DNA from: an uncultured Bacilli bacterium
GTDB lineage: Bacteria > Bacillota_I > Bacilli_A > RF39 > UBA660
Assembly (NCBI GenBank): GCA_934096605.1
Contig: CAKOMI010000017.1
Coordinates: 1-25,993, forward strand
Length of the DNA stretch: 25,993 bases
Direction of reading: 5' to 3'
Part shown: piece by piece, positions 22,439 through 25,993 of the stretch
Layout of the letters: each line of letters begins with the position of its first letter
Numbering within the stretch: position 1 is the stretch's first letter
Translations under genes and position numbers: made by a program
The notes under the pieces: generated by a model
Seen by the model: only the letters and a program-made list of their open reading frames with translations
What the model was told of the DNA's origin: nothing
Database searches by the model: none

Positions 22439-23776
22439 TACTACGTATGGCGAGGTTTTAGTGCCGTTACCAGATACTTTCACAGTAGATTTCAGATTGA
22501 TAACTGGACGCAGCCCAAAGGTATTATAAGTATTAAAGTCATCGATAAAGCCCGACGTGTAAACAACGAATACAAAAGAATACCAGTAAGTAGTGCCGAA
22601 CGGGTTATAATAACCAGCTGGTGTCATGGTCCAGAAATGTTGACCTATTGTTAAATAAGCATTAGGTGTAGATTTCTGATAATTATAAGCACCATCAAAG
22701 ACGCCACCACTAGAACCCGCAAGTAATACTTCATCTGCTGTTATTAAGCCTATTGGATAAGTTAGAGCTTTATTGCCGCTCGTTGCACTACTTACTGTAT
22801 AATAATCACTAGAATTTTCACATTTTAAGCTTGGTGTGTTAGTACTTACTCTTAAATAGCCTTTATCATAAGTTGAAACGGTGCCTGTTCCGACTCCACT
22901 TTGATTATTTAAAGTACTTCTGTCCCCACAAAAGCCAGAAGATGTGTCGATATAGCTTGCATAACTAGCAAGTTTGGACGTATAAAAATTGTCATTAGCT
23001 GTTTTTATGCTCGAACTCGTACCTAAGCCATGCGCATTACCGCTTGTATACATATATCCCACATACATATTATTGTTATTGCCTGGATTAAACTGACTTG
23101 TTCCATATTCTCTATCAGTACTAGACTCGCCATTGTCATGGGCACTTGTGCCATCATAAATCATTCTAATACTACCATTACCATTAATACGAATGATACG
23201 CCAGTAGTATCCTGCAAACTTAACATAGTTGTTTTCAACACTACCTCGGTAATAATAACTTGTCCCATCGCTATCTTCAATGGCAAATATACCTTTTTCA
23301 TGTGTTTCACAGGTTGTACTATCACAAGCACTTTTACTGTAATCTGGTGTAAAGGTGTTAACGGTTAATGTGCCAAGTACAGTGTTAACTGTCGTTTCTT
23401 TGACAAAATACAAATTGCACCTAGTCCTTGTATAGTCTGTTGCATTGTAGCCAGTATAATCGGCAGTAAATTTCCAATTAGCATAATCCCAACCTGGAAC
23501 GACACCATTGGTACATTCACTTTTTTCGGTATCTAATTTATAACCAGTATTTTGTTTTGGTAATTCTCTAGTTATTTCATCATTTACATAGTAAGCAAAA
23601 TAAACGTCTCCAGGATCTTGCACAGTCCCATTTATCACATTAAAATGTTTTTCTTCGGTAAATACAGCATATGTTTGATAAAAGTAAAGGCTTGCTAAAG
23701 CTAACACTCCAAACACTGCTAAACCACAAATGATTTTTTTCTTTTTGCTTGAACCTTTAAATTTCTGTAATTTCAT
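22433..23776 (-). CDS. DGR target: membrane-anchored protein with hypervariable lectin-like C-terminus
   Basis: The 447-residue protein has AGGAG upstream of its ATG. Parts: basic tail (1-14), transmembrane helix (about 15-38), conserved anchor-proximal domain (EKHFNVINGTVQDPGDVYFA, Cys at 88 and 120), a second segment with Cys pair 151/156, a central domain (FAGYYWRIIRINGNGSIRMI), and a C-terminal domain with FWTMTPAGYY and GLRPVINLK, consistent with a C-type-lectin/FGE-like fold. VR encodes residues 391-425. Ten residues differ from the template Asn: T395, Y397, Y399, F401, V404, Y406, F410, F414, Y417 and F420. The protein would be exported, anchored and exposed, binding a changing ligand such as a host or phage surface. 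Unlike paralogs A and B it lacks the G9 tract. Confidence 0.94.
   Translation of the reverse strand: MKLQKFKGSSKKKKIICGLAVFGVLALASLYFYQTYAVFTEEKHFNVINGTVQDPGDVYFAYYVNDEITRELPKQNTGYKLDTEKSECTNGVVPGWDYANWKFTADYTGYNATDYTRTRCNLYFVKETTVNTVLGTLTVNTFTPDYSKSACDSTTCETHEKGIFAIEDSDGTSYYYRGSVENNYVKFAGYYWRIIRINGNGSIRMIYDGTSAHDNGESSTDREYGTSQFNPGNNNNMYVGYMYTSGNAHGLGTSSSIKTANDNFYTSKLASYASYIDTSSGFCGDRSTLNNQSGVGTGTVSTYDKGYLRVSTNTPSLKCENSSDYYTVSSATSGNKALTYPIGLITADEVLLAGSSGGVFDGAYNYQKSTPNAYLTIGQHFWTMTPAGYYNPFGTTYWYSFVFVVYTSGFIDDFNTYNTFGLRPVINLKSTVKVSGNGTKTSPYVVS
22504..22605 (-). repeat. DGR variable repeat (VR)
   Basis: These are the last third of the lectin-like domain codons of the target. The segment differs from the TR at 16 sites, all TR adenines: 14 A to T, one A to G, one A to C. 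The block GGGCTGCGTCCAG at the 3' side (plus-strand 22504-22516) is identical to the TR, marking the start of retrohoming. The gene diverges from the TR sharply beyond both borders. Confidence 0.97.
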
Positions 23777-23804
23777 TATTTCACTCCTACTCCTAATTTA
23801 CACA

Positions 23805-23833
23805 ATCATACAATATTTTTTTAGTTAACTCAA
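23805..23833 (-). promoter_or_regulatory. Promoter of the DGR target gene
   Basis: TTGAGT (23828-23833) and TATGAT (23805-23810) on the minus strand are 17 bases apart, about 28 bases upstream of the start codon. Confidence 0.55.
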
Positions 23834-23900
23834 TTATATGAATAGCATAATTTAGCAACTTTTTATATTTTGGGGTTTTGAAATTTTTTTTAATTTTTCC

Positions 23901-23929
23901 TTGATTTTTACATAATATTATTATATAAT
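23901..23929 (+). promoter_or_regulatory. Promoter of the tRNA-Arg/tRNA-Pro unit
   Basis: TTGATT (23901-23906) and a perfect TATAAT (23924-23929) are 17 bases apart, 19 bases ahead of the first tRNA. Confidence 0.8.
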
Positions 23930-23948
23930 CTAATTGCATTTGAAAAAA

Positions 23949-24025
23949 GCACCCATAGCGCAATTGGATAGAGCGTTAGACTACGGATCTAAAGGTTAGG
24001 GGTTCGACTCCCTTTGGGTGCACCA
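23949..24025 (+). tRNA. tRNA-Arg (anticodon ACG)
   Basis: The acceptor stem GCACCCA/TGGGTGC, a D arm, the anticodon stem TTAGA/TCTAA with loop CTACGGA, a T arm with GGTTCGACTCC, and an encoded CCA are all present. ACG would be read as ICG after editing by TadA, as usual for bacterial tRNA-Arg. Confidence 0.97.
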
Positions 24026-24037
24026 TTTGTTTTTTAT

Positions 24038-24114
24038 CGAGAAGTAGCACAATTTGGCAGTGCACTTGGTTTGGGACCAAGGGGTTGCAGGTTCAAATCC
24101 TGTCTTCTCGACCA
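24038..24114 (+). tRNA. tRNA-Pro (anticodon TGG)
   Basis: The acceptor stem CGAGAAG/CTTCTCG, anticodon stem CTTGG/CCAAG with loop TTTGGGA, T loop GTTCAAATC and encoded CCA are clear. It lies 12 bases after tRNA-Arg and should be processed from the same transcript. Confidence 0.97.
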
Positions 24115-24127
24115 TTTATTGTTAATT

Positions 24128-24152
24128 AAGTACTTGAAAAAGTACTTTTTTT
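24128..24152 (+). terminator. Terminator of the tRNA unit
   Basis: AAGTACTT-GAAA-AAGTACTT forms an 8-bp stem followed by a T-run, 14 bases after tRNA-Pro. Confidence 0.88.
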
Positions 24153-24234
24153 ATTTGAATATTTTTACTAAGAAAAGCTTTACAAGAGATTGAAATAAGA
24201 TTTTAATTATATAATAAAGCAACTTGAAACAGGC

Positions 24235-24283
24235 AGTTATCGACATATTTTAATGCTTTGATACCTGATTTATGTCGATAACT
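24235..24283. repeat. 13-bp perfect inverted repeat ahead of the DUF4143 ATPase gene
   Basis: AGTTATCGACATA (24235-24247) and its exact reverse complement TATGTCGATAACT (24271-24283) enclose a 23-base loop. It lies in the leader, ~45 bases before the start codon and after a possible TTTACA/TTTAAT promoter (24179-24207). It could be an operator, a leader hairpin, or a mobile-element end. Confidence 0.65.
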
Positions 24284-24327
24284 TGACTTTTCAGCAATTT
24301 TTATTTAAAATTAAATCGGTGATAATA

Positions 24328-25560
24328 ATGACAAAATTATATAAAAGAGAACTATATCTAAGCAAAATAAGAGGATTTTATAATGATCCAGAAACGATTA
24401 AAGTTATTACAGGTATTAGGAGGTGTGGTAAATCATCCCTACTCGAAACAATTAAAGAAGAATTAAAAAACAATGGGATTAATGATAAGGATATTATCGA
24501 TATCAAATTGGATAAAAGACCCTATCAAAATATTAAAACACCTTTACAATTAGATAAGTTAATTGAATCACATATAAATGATAAGAATTTTAAATACATA
24601 TTTTTAGATGAAATTCAAAATGTAAAAGGATTTGAAAAAATAATTGAGAGCTATCGAAATGAAAATAATTATTCAATTTTTATTACTGGTTCTAATTCAT
24701 ACTTATTAAGTGGTGAATTAATAACAAAACTAACTGGTCGAAAAATAGAAATCGAGATGTTACCATTAAATTTTTATGAATATATCGATATGAAAAAATT
24801 TTTGAATATACAATTAAAAGATTCAATCTACGATGAATTTGAACAATATATTCGTGAGGGTGGATTCCCAGGTGCTTTAAATTATAATAATGAACAAGAT
24901 AGAAAACTATATGTCCAAAATATTTTAGATGATATTTTTATCAAAGATATAAAAGTCAATCAAAAAATTAAAAATTCAGAAATATTTAAAAATATCCAAA
25001 GGTATATAATTAACAATTTTGGTAGTATGATTTCCGCAAATAGTATTAAAAAATATTATAATAGTATAAATATTAACATTGATGTTAGAACAATAGAAAA
25101 ATATATTAATCTTTTATGTAATGCTAAAATTTTATATCCTTGTAATACTTTTGATATTAAATCAAAAATTTCATTATCTGGAGAAAAAAAATATTATTTA
25201 GCTGATTTAAGTATATATTTTCTTTATAATACAGATAACATAGTTAATTATGGGCCAGTTTTAGAAAATATCTTACACAATTATTTAATTAGTAAGGGTT
25301 ATAGTTTGAGTGTTGGGAAAATAGGAAAACTGGAAATAGATTTTATTGCACGTTATCAAAATAATAATTATTTTTATATTCAAGTTTCTAAAAATATAGA
25401 TGATGAAAAAACTGCAGAACGCGAATACAGACCATTTTATGCTATTAAAGATATGTATCCAAGATATTTATTTTTATTAGACTTGATAATTAAAGATAAT
25501 ATTGATGGTATTAAAAATGTTAATATTGCTAGATTTATAGCTGATAATAAGGATTTATAA
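24328..25560 (+). CDS. AAA-type ATPase with C-terminal DUF4143
   Basis: The protein has 410 residues from the ATG at 24328 (MTKLYKRELYLSKIRGFYND), preceded by GGTGAT; a longer frame to 24283 lacks such a site. The ATPase half has Walker A GIRRCGKSSL, Walker B YIFLDEIQNVKGFEKII, sensor-like FITGSNSYLL and EMLPLNFYEY. After a winged-helix-like region (NFGSMISANSIKKYY) the DUF4143 half has an ENILHNYLISKGY helix and KLEIDFIARYQNNNYFYIQV, the E...D...Q-x-V layout of a PD-(D/E)XK nuclease-like fold. The family is common in gut and archaeal genomes, often as a stand-alone accessory gene in many copies, with unknown biological role. A terminator follows. Confidence 0.92.
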   Translation: MTKLYKRELYLSKIRGFYNDPETIKVITGIRRCGKSSLLETIKEELKNNGINDKDIIDIKLDKRPYQNIKTPLQLDKLIESHINDKNFKYIFLDEIQNVKGFEKIIESYRNENNYSIFITGSNSYLLSGELITKLTGRKIEIEMLPLNFYEYIDMKKFLNIQLKDSIYDEFEQYIREGGFPGALNYNNEQDRKLYVQNILDDIFIKDIKVNQKIKNSEIFKNIQRYIINNFGSMISANSIKKYYNSININIDVRTIEKYINLLCNAKILYPCNTFDIKSKISLSGEKKYYLADLSIYFLYNTDNIVNYGPVLENILHNYLISKGYSLSVGKIGKLEIDFIARYQNNNYFYIQVSKNIDDEKTAEREYRPFYAIKDMYPRYLFLLDLIIKDNIDGIKNVNIARFIADNKDL

Positions 25561-25582
25561 AAGAACAACAAATAATATATAA

Positions 25583-25616
25583 AACTCTGAATACTATGTT
25601 ATCCAGAGTTTTTTTA
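25583..25616 (+). terminator. Terminator of the DUF4143 ATPase gene
   Basis: AACTCTG (25583-25589) pairs with CAGAGTT (25604-25610), followed by T-rich sequence. The loop is 14 bases. Confidence 0.7.
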
Positions 25617-25754
25617 TGTTTTCTTAATCTTCCGTAATTAAAAGCAATTAACTCTTATATGAATTGTTAGAAAATTATAAGTTTTTTGTACCTTTTTAAA
25701 GAAATTGACGTCAAAAAAAAGAAAATCGACTAATCGCCGTGTATATATATAAGT

Positions 25755-25770
25755 AGAGATACTTATCTCT
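25755..25770 (+). promoter_or_regulatory. Leader hairpin before the Rpn-like gene
   Basis: AGAGAT-ACTT-ATCTCT forms a 6-bp stem a few bases ahead of the AAGGAGG ribosome site. It may affect mRNA stability or translation. Confidence 0.35.
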
Positions 25771-25787
25771 TAGGAAGGAGGTTACGT

Positions 25788-25993
25788 ATGATAAAAGAAT
25801 ATACCAAGTTAGATAATTGGTTTACTGCTAAGCGGGACCGCGTGTTTAAAGCCGTTTTTGTAAATGACAAAGATAAAAGACTACTTGAATGTATTTTAAG
25901 GGAAACTTTAAATAAATCAGTTAATATTGTTAAGTTTCATATTACTGAACTAGCTGTTAAAACCGTTAGTGAACGAGTTAAAATGTTAGACGT
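25788..25993 (+). CDS. Rpn-family PD-(D/E)XK nuclease / putative transposase (partial, 3' end outside window)
   Basis: The first 68 codons are visible. A perfect AAGGAGG lies 6 bases ahead of the ATG. The start MIKEYTKLDNWFTAKRDRVF, then FKAVFVNDKDKRLLECILRE, and VKFHITELAVKTVSERVKML resemble the N-terminus of Rpn/PD-(D/E)XK transposase-like proteins, which begin with NDxxFKxxF..., a leucine-rich LLxxIL and an E preceding a rVKxLDv strand (the catalytic Asp). The active-site core lies outside. These genes are often multi-copy in Bacillota and linked to recombination or phage defence. Confidence 0.75.
   Translation, partial: MIKEYTKLDNWFTAKRDRVFKAVFVNDKDKRLLECILRETLNKSVNIVKFHITELAVKTVSERVKMLD

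Noticed and set aside
23030..23368. A 112-codon plus-strand frame
   Set aside because: It lies entirely opposite the conserved central domain of the DGR target and has no ribosome site or family resemblance.
25706..25713. TGACGTCA perfect 8-bp palindrome
   Set aside because: Too short, with no second copy or neighbouring regulator to support a function.
1..25993. CRISPR array, rRNA or insertion sequence
   Set aside because: No regularly spaced repeats, rRNA segments or complete transposase were seen; the Rpn-like gene at the right edge is partial.

Overview
The window comes from a very AT-rich, low-GC Gram-positive bacterium. Strong GGAGG-type ribosome binding sites, sigma-A-like promoters, T-tailed hairpin terminators and gene content (YmfF/YmfH-type M16 proteins, YwaC/RelP-type alarmone synthetase, rpsP-khpA pair, a CotE-like spore-coat protein) point to Bacillota, class Bacilli, probably an uncultured gut lineage near the Mollicutes-related groups. 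That placement is inference. TGA appears to be a stop (end of the HIT gene), so the mycoplasma code is unlikely.

Layout, left to right. (1) 1-386: the 5' end of a membrane-anchored surface protein (paralog A) with a G9 tract just after its start. (2) 496-6504: an Asn-rich single-pass membrane protein, a large MMPL/RND-type transporter fused to a coiled-coil ectodomain, and a divergent TetR regulator with a 10-bp inverted repeat between them. (3) 6505-6868: overlapping terminator hairpins facing a 34-residue hydrophobic peptide whose ribosome binding site lies in a hairpin (type I toxin-like). (4) 6869-8263: full-length paralog B, again with a G9 tract. (5) 8361-13476: housekeeping genes on the minus strand (RelP-like alarmone synthetase, P-type Ca2+ ATPase, KhpA, ribosomal protein S16, CotE-like coat protein, unknown membrane protein). 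(6) 13608-14177: a 50-aa membrane peptide and a HIT hydrolase on the plus strand. (7) 14184-20304: two M16 peptidase homologues, an HD-domain dGTPase-like protein and phosphoketolase. (8) 20366-23776: a complete diversity-generating retroelement (DGR). (9) 23949-25993: tRNA-Arg and tRNA-Pro, a DUF4143-type ATPase, and the start of an Rpn-like nuclease gene.

The main discovery is the DGR. On the minus strand the order is target gene (22433-23776), template repeat TR (22052-22153), Avd-like accessory protein (21471-21833) and reverse transcriptase (20366-21484). The TR and the variable repeat VR (22504-22605, at the 3' end of the target) align over 102 bases without gaps and differ at 16 positions. 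All 16 are adenines in the TR on the coding strand, and none of the other bases differ. This is the adenine-specific mutagenic retrohoming signature. A dense hairpin cluster sits just after the target stop codon, where DGRs often carry a structured element.

The DGR target belongs to a family with three members in this window. The other two lack a match to this TR but carry 9-base poly-G tracts 6 codons after their starts, a classic form of slipped-strand phase-variation site. The family may therefore use two different diversification mechanisms: templated hypermutation of the C-terminal lectin-like domain in one member and on/off switching in the others. The TR/VR signature is read directly; the phase-variation role is a hypothesis.
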